DNA from: Phycisphaeraceae bacterium
GTDB taxonomy: Bacteria > Planctomycetota > Phycisphaerae > Phycisphaerales > SM1A02
Assembly (NCBI GenBank): GCA_004213555.1
Contig: SHAP01000003.1
Coordinates: forward strand, 1 to 64,000
DNA length: 64,000 nt
Reading direction: 5' to 3'
Each line of letters opens with the position of its first letter. Within the stretch, counting starts at the first letter, position 1. The position numbers and the translations under genes were made by a program. Below the pieces are notes generated by a model, which saw only the letters and a list, made by a program, of their open reading frames with translations, did not search any database and had not been told where the DNA came from. Below, piece after piece: positions 53,929 to 63,713 of the stretch.

Positions 53929-56900
53929 TCAGGTTCCGCTGCTGCGTTCGGCTTGCCGAATGGCCTCGGTCAGATGATCTGGATGGACCTCCGGGGCGGA
54001 TCGCTCTCCGATCATGAAACGGGCTGCCGCCAAGTCTTCGACCAAATCATGCAGGTGTTCGACAGCTCGCCAAGCGGCTGTCCAAGGCTCAATCGCCCTT
54101 TCCCGCAGCGTGTCGACCGTGCGGCGGTGGGCGTTGATTTCTTTCTGCACCGCCAAGTCTCGCGCGATGCCTTGCGGTGATTTCAAACGATCCATACGGA
54201 TCAGCAGGCCCCGAAGACGAGTGCTGGTCCGATTCAATGCCATGGGTGACCAACCATGTCTTGGCAACGCTCGGAGGTACTGACGCCGAAGATCGTCGCG
54301 AATGTCATCCCATATGGGCCGGTCAAAATCAACCAACCGAGCGGCCACCTGTCCCGCCAGAGATCGATGGTGCTGCAAACTGGACAGCACTTCTTCAGCG
54401 GCTTTCCACAGCCCTCGCCACGCCGGATCAAATCGGGTCTGCAGCGCCTCTGCGGATTTGGGCGTGACCACATCCTGCAAACCCGCGACTTGGACAATGG
54501 CTTCCCGAACCATATTTCTCGTGGGCGCATCCAGCTGATCCAAGACTTCACTTCCGGGAAGCAACGGCAACTGACGATCCAAATCTTCCGCGAGATCCGC
54601 GGCCAAAAATCTCGCACAAGAAGCACGTGTCGCGGTATCGGCCGCCTCTTCGGAAAAGACGAGTTGGTACGCCACGGTTGTTCCGTTTGCCTCGGGCACC
54701 AAAGCGGACCAGGCCTCCACCAGAACACCGCCCCGTACCGTTCGAAGCACTTCTCCGACTGGACCGACCGTCCAATGACACAATCCTGTTTGCCCTTCGA
54801 AAGCATCGGCCAAAGCCACACTTGCTTCGGCGATCCGCGCGCCCAACCGGTATCGAAGGTCCGACAAATCACGTGATCGGGCAATCACTCCCCCACGATC
54901 ATCCACCACCTCCAACAACATCTTGAGATCATCAGGCACCTGGTCAGGCTGGAATTGGTTGCGGTGGACGGGAACACCTCGGGATCGGCACGCCTCTGTC
55001 AGTGCGGCCAACAAGTTGCCGCGACCAAATGGAAGCTCACGGCTGATCTGCTGCGCTTGCTCCGCCAAAGGCATCAGGCCGCGACGCACATCCCGGGGCA
55101 GGGTTCGGCACAAGGCCTCAATCCGCTCAGCAAGTCGACCAGGGACCAACCAACCGAGACGGTCTTCATCCAGCACCGCAACTTGATCGGGTCGCAATTG
55201 AACTCGCACCCCGTCCATTTCATCCCCTGGTTGGAAGGCGTATCGAACTTTGGCAGGGCCGGCATTGGTTCGGAAATCCGATGGGAACGCGGTCTCTTCG
55301 GCGGCGATCCGACGCAGCCGCTCGCCGGCATCTTCATCACGCAGCGCGTCCGCTTCAGTCATACGAAGCAGCTCGGGGTTGCGCTTGTGGGCTTTCCTGA
55401 ACCATTTCCGGAAGCTTCGAGTGCCCACCACATGATCGGGAAGTTGTCGGTCATAAAACGCGTGGCGGCGGGCATCTCCAGCCAACAAGTCCCTTTGTCG
55501 GCGCCGGGCTTCCATTTCCCGCAAACGCAAGACCAACTCACGATTGGCCACCAAGAAGTCCTCTCTTCCGGGAAGTCCCTCTTCCACCAAAGCGTGTTGT
55601 ATGAACAGCTCACGAGACAATCGGGGATCTCGTGGCGCGAGGGCCACACGACGGCGACCATACAACTCCAAACCTAAAAATTCGCCGCGTTCTCGAGCCA
55701 ACATCTCACCGCGCTCGGCGTCCCATTCTGGATGGTCCCAGCTTCGAGCAACACGCTCCCCCGCTGCTTCCTCAATCCACGATGGTTGCACTTTGGCGCA
55801 CAATCGCCCCCAACGTCGGCTGGTCTCCACGATCTCTGCGGCCACGATCCATTTGGGGTCTTTCTTAAAGAGACCCGAGTCGGGGAAGATCGCAAACTTG
55901 GCATCTCGAATCCCTCGATACTCTCCGCGTTTGTCGAGGCGACCGATGTTGCCCAAAAAGGCTGTCAAAAGACAGCGATGAATAGATTCAGAAGTGGCCG
56001 GCGTGGTGTTGGGAGTGGCCTTCAACACCTGGGTGGCCATTTGTTCCAACTGACGTCGAAGGTCGGTCCACTCCTGCATGCGAAGCGGGTGCAGATGGTG
56101 TTCTTTGCAAAAACGCCGGACGTCACCCCGGGTACCTTCTTCTTTCACTTGCTTCCAATCTTCGTACAACGCAAGAAGTGACAGGAAGTCTGAACTGGAA
56201 CGCCGCCATTTGCGTCGAGCCGCATCTGCTTCATCACGCTTCTCAACCGAACGCTCACGCGGATCAGGCAAGGACAACACCGCCGCGAGCGTCAACATCT
56301 CCCGAAGCGCATCACGCTGGATGCCTTCCAATATCAATCGTCCCAGTCTGGGGTCCACCGGGAGTCGGGACAGCCGCCGTCCCAAGGCGGTGAGTTTTCC
56401 ATCCTGTCGCAGGGCACCAATTTCCCGAAGGCTGAGTTCCGCCTCTCGCACGGCAGAAAGCTTCGGCGCATCAAGAAAGGGAAATTCTTTGACCGAACCC
56501 AAACGCATCGCCCGCATGCGCAGCAAGACCGAAGCCAAATTGGTTCTTCGGATCTCGGGCTCGGCGAAGGCTCTCCGATGGGAGAACTCTTGCTCGTCGT
56601 ACAAGCGAAGACACAAGCCAGGGCCCACCCGGCCACACCGGCCCGACCGCTGGTTGGCAGAGGCTTGACTGATGGGTTCGATCGGGAGGCGAAGCACTCT
56701 GGTTTTGGTATGGAATCGAGAAATTCGTGCGTTACCCAAGTCGATCACGGCACGCACCCCGGGCACCGTCACACTGGTCTCGGCCACATTGGTCGCAAGC
56801 ACGATGCGGCGACGGGTTCCGGAAGCAAACACTTTGGCCTGGTCTTCAACCGAAAGCCGACCGTACAGCGGAAGAATTTCCCACCGGTCGCCCAGACGGT

Positions 56901-57657
56901 GTCGCTGCAGATGACCCCGCATGTATGACGTCAGCTCACGGATCTCACGCTCCCCGGATAGAAAGGTCAGCACGTCCCCCGCTGGCATTTCACGACGGAT
57001 TTCATCGAAGGCGGAGGCCACCGAGGATTCCAATTCCAACGAAGCGTCTTGTTCGGACCGGGGACGCCAGCGGACTTCGACGGGGTACGTTCGCCCCTCC
57101 ACATTGACCACCGGCGCGCCATCGAAATGTTGAGCCATCCGCTCCGGGTCTATGGTCGCACTGGTCACAATGATGCGAAGCTCCGGACGTCTTTCCCGAG
57201 CGCGACGGAGCAGACCCAACAGAAAATCAATGTTGAGGGAACGTTCGTGCGCCTCGTCCACGATGATGGTGTCGTAGCGCGAAAAGTGGCGGTCACGTTG
57301 GGCCTCAGCCAGCAGAATGCCATCGGTCATCACCCGAAGCTTGGTCTCCGGACGGGTGCGATCGGTAAAGCGAACCGACCAGCCAACTTCGCGCCCCAAC
57401 TCAACCCCCACCTCTTCGGCCACTCGACTGGCCACCGAACGGGCCGCGATGCGCCGAGGCTGGGTGTGGCCGACCAACCCAGCGCTTTCACGACCAAGGG
57501 CCCAACACAGTTTGGGCAGTTGGGTGCTTTTGCCCGAACCGGTTTCCCCGCACACAATCACCACTCCTGACGCCTTGAGGTGCGCGGCAATCGTCTCAGC
57601 GTGCTGCGTAATCGGCAGACCCGGAGCCAAAGTCAGATTGGGTGAAGCAGAACCCAT
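53929..57657 (-). CDS. hrpA: ATP-dependent RNA helicase HrpA (DEAH box)
   Basis: 1242 residues from ATG 57657. Motif I GETGSGKSTQ, motif II DEAH in IIVDEAHERSLN, motif III TSATID, and motif VI QRSGRCGRVGPG. The C-terminal half carries the long HrpA-specific region (DUF3418-like), which separates it from the shorter HrpB. HrpA acts on stalled ribosomes and mRNA in E. coli. Start 26 bp after the metallophosphatase stop; a shared transcript is possible. Confidence 0.94.
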   Translation of the reverse strand: MGSASPNLTLAPGLPITQHAETIAAHLKASGVVIVCGETGSGKSTQLPKLCWALGRESAGLVGHTQPRRIAARSVASRVAEEVGVELGREVGWSVRFTDRTRPETKLRVMTDGILLAEAQRDRHFSRYDTIIVDEAHERSLNIDFLLGLLRRARERRPELRIIVTSATIDPERMAQHFDGAPVVNVEGRTYPVEVRWRPRSEQDASLELESSVASAFDEIRREMPAGDVLTFLSGEREIRELTSYMRGHLQRHRLGDRWEILPLYGRLSVEDQAKVFASGTRRRIVLATNVAETSVTVPGVRAVIDLGNARISRFHTKTRVLRLPIEPISQASANQRSGRCGRVGPGLCLRLYDEQEFSHRRAFAEPEIRRTNLASVLLRMRAMRLGSVKEFPFLDAPKLSAVREAELSLREIGALRQDGKLTALGRRLSRLPVDPRLGRLILEGIQRDALREMLTLAAVLSLPDPRERSVEKRDEADAARRKWRRSSSDFLSLLALYEDWKQVKEEGTRGDVRRFCKEHHLHPLRMQEWTDLRRQLEQMATQVLKATPNTTPATSESIHRCLLTAFLGNIGRLDKRGEYRGIRDAKFAIFPDSGLFKKDPKWIVAAEIVETSRRWGRLCAKVQPSWIEEAAGERVARSWDHPEWDAERGEMLARERGEFLGLELYGRRRVALAPRDPRLSRELFIQHALVEEGLPGREDFLVANRELVLRLREMEARRRQRDLLAGDARRHAFYDRQLPDHVVGTRSFRKWFRKAHKRNPELLRMTEADALRDEDAGERLRRIAAEETAFPSDFRTNAGPAKVRYAFQPGDEMDGVRVQLRPDQVAVLDEDRLGWLVPGRLAERIEALCRTLPRDVRRGLMPLAEQAQQISRELPFGRGNLLAALTEACRSRGVPVHRNQFQPDQVPDDLKMLLEVVDDRGGVIARSRDLSDLRYRLGARIAEASVALADAFEGQTGLCHWTVGPVGEVLRTVRGGVLVEAWSALVPEANGTTVAYQLVFSEEAADTATRASCARFLAADLAEDLDRQLPLLPGSEVLDQLDAPTRNMVREAIVQVAGLQDVVTPKSAEALQTRFDPAWRGLWKAAEEVLSSLQHHRSLAGQVAARLVDFDRPIWDDIRDDLRRQYLRALPRHGWSPMALNRTSTRLRGLLIRMDRLKSPQGIARDLAVQKEINAHRRTVDTLRERAIEPWTAAWRAVEHLHDLVEDLAAARFMIGERSAPEVHPDHLTEAIRQAERSSGT

Positions 57658-57683
57658 GCCTTGAGCATAGGAAGCGAACGGGC

Positions 57684-59423
57684 TCAGTCCCAAGCGGAGA
57701 TCAGGAAGATGAGATCTCCAAGACCCACACTCCCGTCGCCGTCCAAGTCAAACGGAGAATCGGTCATGTCCCAGACCGACAACAGCAAGATCAAATCGTT
57801 GACACCAACCACACCATCGCCGTCCAGATCTTCCGGCCGGATTGGCGGTTCAATTTCACGCTCGAACGTGACTTCAAGACGCGGTCTGATCATGGCATTG
57901 GACGCTTCACTGGTCCAGATTGAAATACCGTCGTCGTTGCCGGTCAAGATCTCGGGCAAGATCGCCACGCCCCAGTTGGGCTGACCATCGCTCCACCGCT
58001 GAACCAAAGCAGTGAAATCCATGCTTCGGCCAAAATCCGATGAAGGGTCGTTGTCTCCAGAAAAGGTTGCCACGCGGTCGCCCAAGTCTTCGGGGACCGA
58101 AAGCCCATTGCCCAGTGAATTCCAAGTGGAAGACTCGTCCCAGGGCACCAAGACCTCATGCACGTAAAAATCTGGATTGGCAAAAGGGTTGTCAATGTCG
58201 TCTTGCAGTTCCAAGATCAGGCGGGCTTGGGTGATGACCGATCCAAATGGAATTTTTCCTGAGGCACCATCCTCGCTGAAGATGGCATCAAATCGCAGCA
58301 AGGCTTGCCCTTGGTTGTCGGTAAAAATGGAGTTGGACGTGTCATCATCGGACTCCCGTGTGTCGTCTCCCCCGTAACTTGTGTTGGGTTCGTCTTCGTT
58401 GATCCACGTGTCTTGGGTGCCCGCGTAGCCATTGATGCCTTCTTGAAATGCAACAAACCCCTGATCGGCCGGAAGGGCGTACGCACCAAAGGTCACGGGC
58501 AGTGTGCAGACCGACTCGTCCGCCGTGCGGTACTGATCCAAAGTCGGCGAATAACTCTCGACACGAATCTCTTCCAGTTCGGTGTCGAACTCCATGATGC
58601 GGAGCCAACCATCACCACCGTTGGGGTCATCCTGATAGTCGGCCAGTACTTCATGGACGGGCAGACCGTTTGCATTCGTAGAGATCTGCCGGAACTCCTC
58701 GTGGAAATGACCGCAATTCACCATGCAGATGGAAGGGTTTCGACGCACCAGCCAACGAAAAATATCTTCCGCACGATTTCCGCCGTCGGCGTAGATGCCC
58801 TCGAAGATGTACCAGATATCTGGATAGCGACCGCTTGGCACCACCGGAACCCCCGCGGTGTAATCCTCAGCATCTTGCATGTAGCGGTGCGTGGTGAGGA
58901 CGGCCACGCGATCGCGGTGTGTGTCGAGAATGGACTGGGCCCACACCATTTCCCGCGTTGGGACATCACACTCCAAATGCAGCCAAAGGAAATCCCAACC
59001 TCCAGCGCTGAAAATTTGAGCGTTGCTCATCCCACTTGGAGAACACCCCAAGAAATAAGGTTCATCTTCCCACTTGGTTGGCCCGTAGCGTTCGGCAAAA
59101 AATTGTGGGATGTACGCATCATCCCCTCCGCAGTAAGGCTTGATGTCATGGTTGCCGGCGGAGACACCCCACGGAATGTTGGTGGCATCCAGCAAGTCCA
59201 GAGCCGACTTGGCATTCTCCCATTGGTCCAACTGATCACCACAATTCACCACGTCTCCGTAGTGCGATACAAATTGAATATCCCGTACCGATTTCTGCTC
59301 GGATACCCACTGGGTTTGAGCACGGAAGATCTCCGGAAAAGATTGGCTGTAGTTCTGGGTATCAGGAATGCCAATCACAGTGAACGTCTGGGAAAGGGAT
59401 ACCGACAAGAGTTGGAGGATCAT
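57684..59423 (-). CDS. secreted metallophosphatase with DNRLRE-like and dockerin-like domains
   Basis: 579 residues from ATG 59423, GGAG upstream. Signal peptide MILQLLSVSLSQT is short. Calcineurin-like phosphoesterase (about 14-270): GIPDTQNYS, VSHYGDVVNCGDQ, GVSAGNHDI, VLTTHRY and VNCGHFHEEF supply the metal ligands Asp, His, Asn, His. A DNRLRE-like beta domain follows (about 310-510: GQALLRFDAIF, ALVQRWSDGQPNWGVAI). The C-terminus has dockerin-like repeats DLDGDGVVGVNDLILLLSVW and DLDGDGSVGLGDLIFLISAW. Likely a surface phosphatase. Confidence 0.87.
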   Translation of the reverse strand: MILQLLSVSLSQTFTVIGIPDTQNYSQSFPEIFRAQTQWVSEQKSVRDIQFVSHYGDVVNCGDQLDQWENAKSALDLLDATNIPWGVSAGNHDIKPYCGGDDAYIPQFFAERYGPTKWEDEPYFLGCSPSGMSNAQIFSAGGWDFLWLHLECDVPTREMVWAQSILDTHRDRVAVLTTHRYMQDAEDYTAGVPVVPSGRYPDIWYIFEGIYADGGNRAEDIFRWLVRRNPSICMVNCGHFHEEFRQISTNANGLPVHEVLADYQDDPNGGDGWLRIMEFDTELEEIRVESYSPTLDQYRTADESVCTLPVTFGAYALPADQGFVAFQEGINGYAGTQDTWINEDEPNTSYGGDDTRESDDDTSNSIFTDNQGQALLRFDAIFSEDGASGKIPFGSVITQARLILELQDDIDNPFANPDFYVHEVLVPWDESSTWNSLGNGLSVPEDLGDRVATFSGDNDPSSDFGRSMDFTALVQRWSDGQPNWGVAILPEILTGNDDGISIWTSEASNAMIRPRLEVTFEREIEPPIRPEDLDGDGVVGVNDLILLLSVWDMTDSPFDLDGDGSVGLGDLIFLISAWD

Positions 59424-59464
59424 GTCACCATCATGATTCATTTTTGTTCAGAATGCATGTGCAC

Positions 59465-59492
59465 AAAAATCCCCCGCCGGTGGCGGGGGATT
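59465..59492 (-). terminator. Rho-independent terminator of the P-domain protein gene
   Basis: Stem AATCCCCCGCC/GGCGGGGGATT with a 3-nt loop; on the minus strand followed by TTTTTG. About 29 bp after the stop of the large surface protein. Confidence 0.85.
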
Positions 59493-59520
59493 GTGGAAAA
59501 TGCAATGTTGTGGTCCTGCC

Positions 59521-62157
59521 TTATGGGCAAGCACCATAGGCCGACAGGAGAATCGTCAGATCGGTAAAGCCGGTCTCACCATTCCCATCCAAGTCACCGC
59601 CAGCATCAAGGCCGTACGAGGAAAGCAACACCGTCAAATCGGTAAAGCCAACCGTGCCGTCGCCGTTGAAGTCAGCCGGGCATGGTGCGGGCGGGTTGTC
59701 ACCCAAGACATTGAGGGTCAAAGTACCTGCCCATTGGTCTTGGGTGCCCGTGCCGTAGCCATGGGCGAACGCAATGGACCAGGTTCCGCTACCGACCAGT
59801 CCCTGACCACAGAAGTCATAAAGGTGGGTGTAGTCCCCGGAGGCAGCCACGTCCCATTCTGCAGGGAAATCATCGATCTCCTCGCAAAGGTCAACATCAA
59901 AGCCACCGACTTCAACACAAGTACCGGCCGGGTCGGTGATCTGAATGATCAAATCGCCCGCCCAAGTCCCATCTGCGTCGAGATTGGTGTAGGTCAGGTC
60001 GACGCCCAAGCTGGTGAAGATGCCGTCAAATTCGACTTCGTACACCGAACTGATGCCATTTCCGTCAAGAACACCACTGTCAAATGACAACGCAATGTTC
60101 TCACCTTCACCGGCAGAATCGCAGGAGTCTGGAACACCGTCGGCGTTGCAATCGATTGCTCCTCCAGCGATCTCGGCACAGTCAGAGATGCCGTTGTTGT
60201 CGCAGTCGGGCAGCGTCTCACATGCATCAATCACACCATTGCCATCACAGTCGGTGGAAGGACCAAGATCGCACTCATCGGGACGATCGTTGTTGTTGCA
60301 GTCTTCCGAGGTGCCATTGGCGATGTCTTCCACATCTTCAATGCCGTTGCCGTTGCAGTCGGAGAAGCCACCTTCGCCCACCACATTCAGAGTCAGCGTG
60401 CCCGCCCACTGGTCTTGGGTGCCGGTGGACCATCCGTGAACGAACACGAAGGTCCAAGCCCCATCACCTGTGAGAGCAGTGCCACAGAAATCAACGGTGT
60501 AGGAGTAGTCACCCGAGGCAGCCACATCCCACTCGATTGGGAAATCATCGACTTCGGTGCAGAGGTCGACATCAAAGCCGCCGACTTCGACGCACGTGCC
60601 CAGAGGATCGGTGATCTGAATCAACAAATCACCTGCCCACGAGCCATCGGCATCGACGTTGGTGTACGTCAAGTCAATGGCCATTGAAGTCAACGAACCG
60701 TTGGCCTGCACCGTAAACGGTGCACTGGCTTGGGTGCCGTCCAAGACACCCGAGTCGAAGGCCAAACCGACCTCATTGGACTCGCCACCACCAGACTCAC
60801 AACTGTCGGGAATACCGTTGGCGTCACAGTCGGCCGCACCGCCTGCGATTTCACCACAGTTGGAGATGCCATCACCATCACAGTCGGGAAGGTCTTCGCA
60901 GGAATCAAGCACACCGTTGCCATCGCAGTCGGTGATCGGATCCGCTTCACACTCATCGGGGATGGTGCTGTTGTTGCAGTCTTCCGAAGTTCCGTTCGCA
61001 ATATCTTCTTCGTCGTTTACGCCATTGCCATTGCAGTCGGTGCCGTTGGTGATCAAGACATCCAGACTGACATTGCCAACCGCCCCGTTGTAGCCGCCAA
61101 TGCGGACGTAATAGGTACCAGCTTCCAGCGAGACGTTCAGCTCAGAGGCGTAAATCACACAGCCTTGGGTTGCATCATCGTCGCCCGAATCGCCATCGCA
61201 GAACAAAATGGTGCCACTCGGAGAGTGGATGGACAAATCGGTGTCGTAGTCAGAATCACATGTGGTCATGCTGACGGTTGATGATTCTGCAATCGTGAAG
61301 ACGTACCAGATATCTGGTCCATCACCGGTAAAGAAGTTTCCTTCACAAAGCCATGTGTCTTCTTGTCCCGCGCACTCGGTATTTCCAAGGGTTGTTCCGG
61401 TAAAGATTTCGATCGCGTCTTCCCGGAGATCGTTGGGCACTCCGGCACCAGGCTCACAGACGTCGGGGATTTGATTGGAATCGCAATCCGCCGCCCCTTG
61501 AGCAAGTTCATCGCAGTCGGTGATGCCATCGCCATCACAATCCGGCAACTCTTCACAAGCGTCCAAGACGCCGTTGCCGTTGCAGTCGTTGGCCGGGTCG
61601 GCTTCACATTCATCTGGCAATCCATTGATGTTGCAGTCTTCGGAAGTGCCGTTGGCAATGTCTTCTGCATCATCGATGCCATTCGCATTGCAATCTACGG
61701 TGTCGCCAAATGTGATCGAGGCTGAACCAATCCATGTGTCATTACCACCGCCGGAAAAGCCATGTCTGACGGTCAGGACGTACTGACCATCTTCGAGACC
61801 AAACGATCCATTGATGTCAAAGGTGTGAAGGTATTGAGCGGGAGCAGTTGAGTTCCATGACCCTGGGAAGTCCCCGCCATCGGGGCAACCGAAACCAAGG
61901 TCACGCCCGCCCAATTCCAAACAGGTGCCAGATGGCGACGTCAAGATGAGTTGGAGATCTCCTGCTTGAGTCCCAGCACCACCGTTCACAAAGAAGGCAT
62001 CCACGGTGATCGTGTTCGGAACTCCAGTCGCACTGAAGGGGTAATCAAAAGAGTCTCCCCCGGCTCCAGTAATATCGAATGGAATCAGTTGGGCTGAAGC
62101 CAAAGAGCCAACACTGGTGGCCGCCGCCATGGCGAGTTTTGAAAATTGCATGTTCAT
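59521..62157 (-). CDS. large secreted repeat protein with P-type domains and dockerin-like tail
   Basis: 878 residues. Signal peptide MNMQFSKLAMAAATSVGSLASA. Three beta-sandwich P (proprotein convertase-like) domains, each with a TYTNVDADGSWAGDLLIQITDP-type start and ending at WAGTLTLNV; the first is more divergent. Between them are Asp/Cys-rich calcium-loop repeats (DCNGNGIDDAEDIANGTSEDC, then DCDGDGITDCDEL). One PPC-like domain (about 255-370, DIWYVFTIAESSTVSM). Dockerin-like repeats DFNGDGTVGFTDLTVLLSSY and DLDGNGETGFTDLTILLSAY end the protein. Probably a calcium-stabilised surface protein without enzymatic function. Confidence 0.82.
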   Translation of the reverse strand: MNMQFSKLAMAAATSVGSLASAQLIPFDITGAGGDSFDYPFSATGVPNTITVDAFFVNGGAGTQAGDLQLILTSPSGTCLELGGRDLGFGCPDGGDFPGSWNSTAPAQYLHTFDINGSFGLEDGQYVLTVRHGFSGGGNDTWIGSASITFGDTVDCNANGIDDAEDIANGTSEDCNINGLPDECEADPANDCNGNGVLDACEELPDCDGDGITDCDELAQGAADCDSNQIPDVCEPGAGVPNDLREDAIEIFTGTTLGNTECAGQEDTWLCEGNFFTGDGPDIWYVFTIAESSTVSMTTCDSDYDTDLSIHSPSGTILFCDGDSGDDDATQGCVIYASELNVSLEAGTYYVRIGGYNGAVGNVSLDVLITNGTDCNGNGVNDEEDIANGTSEDCNNSTIPDECEADPITDCDGNGVLDSCEDLPDCDGDGISNCGEIAGGAADCDANGIPDSCESGGGESNEVGLAFDSGVLDGTQASAPFTVQANGSLTSMAIDLTYTNVDADGSWAGDLLIQITDPLGTCVEVGGFDVDLCTEVDDFPIEWDVAASGDYSYTVDFCGTALTGDGAWTFVFVHGWSTGTQDQWAGTLTLNVVGEGGFSDCNGNGIEDVEDIANGTSEDCNNNDRPDECDLGPSTDCDGNGVIDACETLPDCDNNGISDCAEIAGGAIDCNADGVPDSCDSAGEGENIALSFDSGVLDGNGISSVYEVEFDGIFTSLGVDLTYTNLDADGTWAGDLIIQITDPAGTCVEVGGFDVDLCEEIDDFPAEWDVAASGDYTHLYDFCGQGLVGSGTWSIAFAHGYGTGTQDQWAGTLTLNVLGDNPPAPCPADFNGDGTVGFTDLTVLLSSYGLDAGGDLDGNGETGFTDLTILLSAYGACP
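59700..60790 (-). repeat. duplicated P-domain plus calcium-loop module
   Basis: The segment at about 60360-60790 and that at about 59700-60130 code for closely similar modules (GVLDG...SLGVDLTYTN; EVGGFDVDLC; GDY; GTQDQWAGTLTLNV), a recent tandem duplication within the gene. Confidence 0.75.
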
Positions 62158-62282
62158 CTCCAGATCTGCAAAGGGCCGCGCCGAGCTGCGCGATCACCCA
62201 AGTGACAAGATACGTCCAAATCAGGACTTTTCGATGAGGTTTTGGGCGATTCTGCCCAGAAGAAGGACCGATAGTTGATCAA

Positions 62283-63563
62283 ATGCCACCCCGTTCTCCA
62301 AAACCTATTCCCAGCTGGCAGGGTGCCTTGGCGGCCGGAGGCAGTGTCTTTGGGCTCTGGATGGTGCTTTCATGTTTGGGATTTGCCGCACCCGCGGAAT
62401 TGACTTTTGATGAGCGTTTCATGCTGCCAGTGGTGGAGCAACTCGCAGATCGCTGGCCCGAGCCCTCCGTATTTTGGGATTTCGAAGACACCAAGGGGCC
62501 CGCCTTTTTTGTCCCCGCGGCAATCTTGTTCGATGCGGGGGTCGGCTTAGAAGGACTTCGATTGATCAACTTGATGTTGGCCATCGGCTCCGCCGGGCTG
62601 GTGGGGATGCTGATGAAAAAGAACTGGCAGACGGCAGCTGTGGCTGGTGTGCTGCTGGCGGTGCTGCCGTATCACACTGTCCTGAGCCACTTGTTCATGA
62701 GCGAGCCTTCATTTGTGCTGGGCAGCATCATCTTGGGCATTCTTGCAACCACTGGACCAAAAGGAGAACCAGGTTTTTGGCGACCACTGGCCTTTGGATT
62801 GGGGCTCACGGTTCTCTTGCATCAAAGAGCGCATGCGGTTGTCCCCGCTGCAGCCGCAGTGCTTGTGGCATTCCAACGCGATGGCTCCTCGGCCTGGCGT
62901 TATGGACTCGCCGGGCTCGCGGCCGGCATTTTGCGATTGCCTCTGTATGTTGAATGGGGTGGCTTGGTCAGCCCAGAGTACGCGAGTCGATATGGCTTGG
63001 GATTCTCACCAGAAGCAGTGGTGTACCTGCTTGGCGCACTCGCGCCGTTGGTGTGGATTGGTGTGCCTCTTGGATGGACAAAGAAGCCAAGGGTGATGGC
63101 CTGGGTTGGAATCGTTGCGATCACCATGGCTTTGGTTGCCGGACCAGACCTTTCCAGCCCCGATGGTGGCCTGCGACCCGACGGCACGTCTCCGCTTCGT
63201 TTTCAAGGGCTTCTGGCCACAGCAGTCCTCAAATTACCCCTCAGCATTCAATCATTCGCGGTGCCACTTGCCGTTGCGGTGGGCACGATGGGGCTCACGG
63301 GGCTCTACCTGCAAATGCCCAAACCAGGACTCAACGAAAATGATGGTTTTCCCAGGTACGGGTGGTTCCTGCTCGCTTTTGGATGCTTGCTGTATCTCGG
63401 GACGCGAGGCGCGGTGTATGACCGCTATCTCCTGTGCTTCGGGTGCGGCCTTCCTATTCTGCTGGTGCGACACACGCCGGGCTGGGCGATTGGGGCACAA
63501 GGCGGTCTTTGGTTGCTGCTGACGTTCTGGTCAGCGAGCCAGTGGCTTGACCCATCGGTTTAG
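62283..63563 (+). CDS. integral membrane protein, probable GT-C-type glycosyltransferase
   Basis: 426 residues, about 9-10 hydrophobic helices. The first periplasmic loop after helix 1 contains FDERFMLPVVEQLADRWP and later FEDTKGPAFF, the pattern of GT-C enzymes (ArnT/PMT type), where an acidic residue of the first loop is catalytic. A later SEPSF resembles the second acidic site. It would take a sugar from a polyprenyl-phosphate donor. The acceptor is unknown, and no other glycan genes adjoin it. The 62158-62282 gap shows nothing distinctive. Confidence 0.65.
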   Translation: MPPRSPKPIPSWQGALAAGGSVFGLWMVLSCLGFAAPAELTFDERFMLPVVEQLADRWPEPSVFWDFEDTKGPAFFVPAAILFDAGVGLEGLRLINLMLAIGSAGLVGMLMKKNWQTAAVAGVLLAVLPYHTVLSHLFMSEPSFVLGSIILGILATTGPKGEPGFWRPLAFGLGLTVLLHQRAHAVVPAAAAVLVAFQRDGSSAWRYGLAGLAAGILRLPLYVEWGGLVSPEYASRYGLGFSPEAVVYLLGALAPLVWIGVPLGWTKKPRVMAWVGIVAITMALVAGPDLSSPDGGLRPDGTSPLRFQGLLATAVLKLPLSIQSFAVPLAVAVGTMGLTGLYLQMPKPGLNENDGFPRYGWFLLAFGCLLYLGTRGAVYDRYLLCFGCGLPILLVRHTPGWAIGAQGGLWLLLTFWSASQWLDPSV

Positions 63564-63657
63564 AAGTTTTGACAAATCATGCCGATCGCTGACGCGAGAC
63601 ACCACCAAGCTTCTTCACACAAGCCATGGCTTTGAGGGCATAGTGCGCATATGAAAG

Positions 63658-63680
63658 GCCCCCCGACTGGGTCGGGGGGC
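63658..63680 (-). terminator. GC-rich hairpin, probable terminator
   Basis: A 10-bp perfect stem GCCCCCCGAC/GTCGGGGGGC with a 3-nt loop lies 33 bp after the stop of the last gene. The minus-strand tail CTTTC is T-poor, so termination efficiency is uncertain. Confidence 0.55.
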
Positions 63681-63713
63681 GTCATTGTGAAATGCATTGG
63701 CGTTCTGCCGCGT

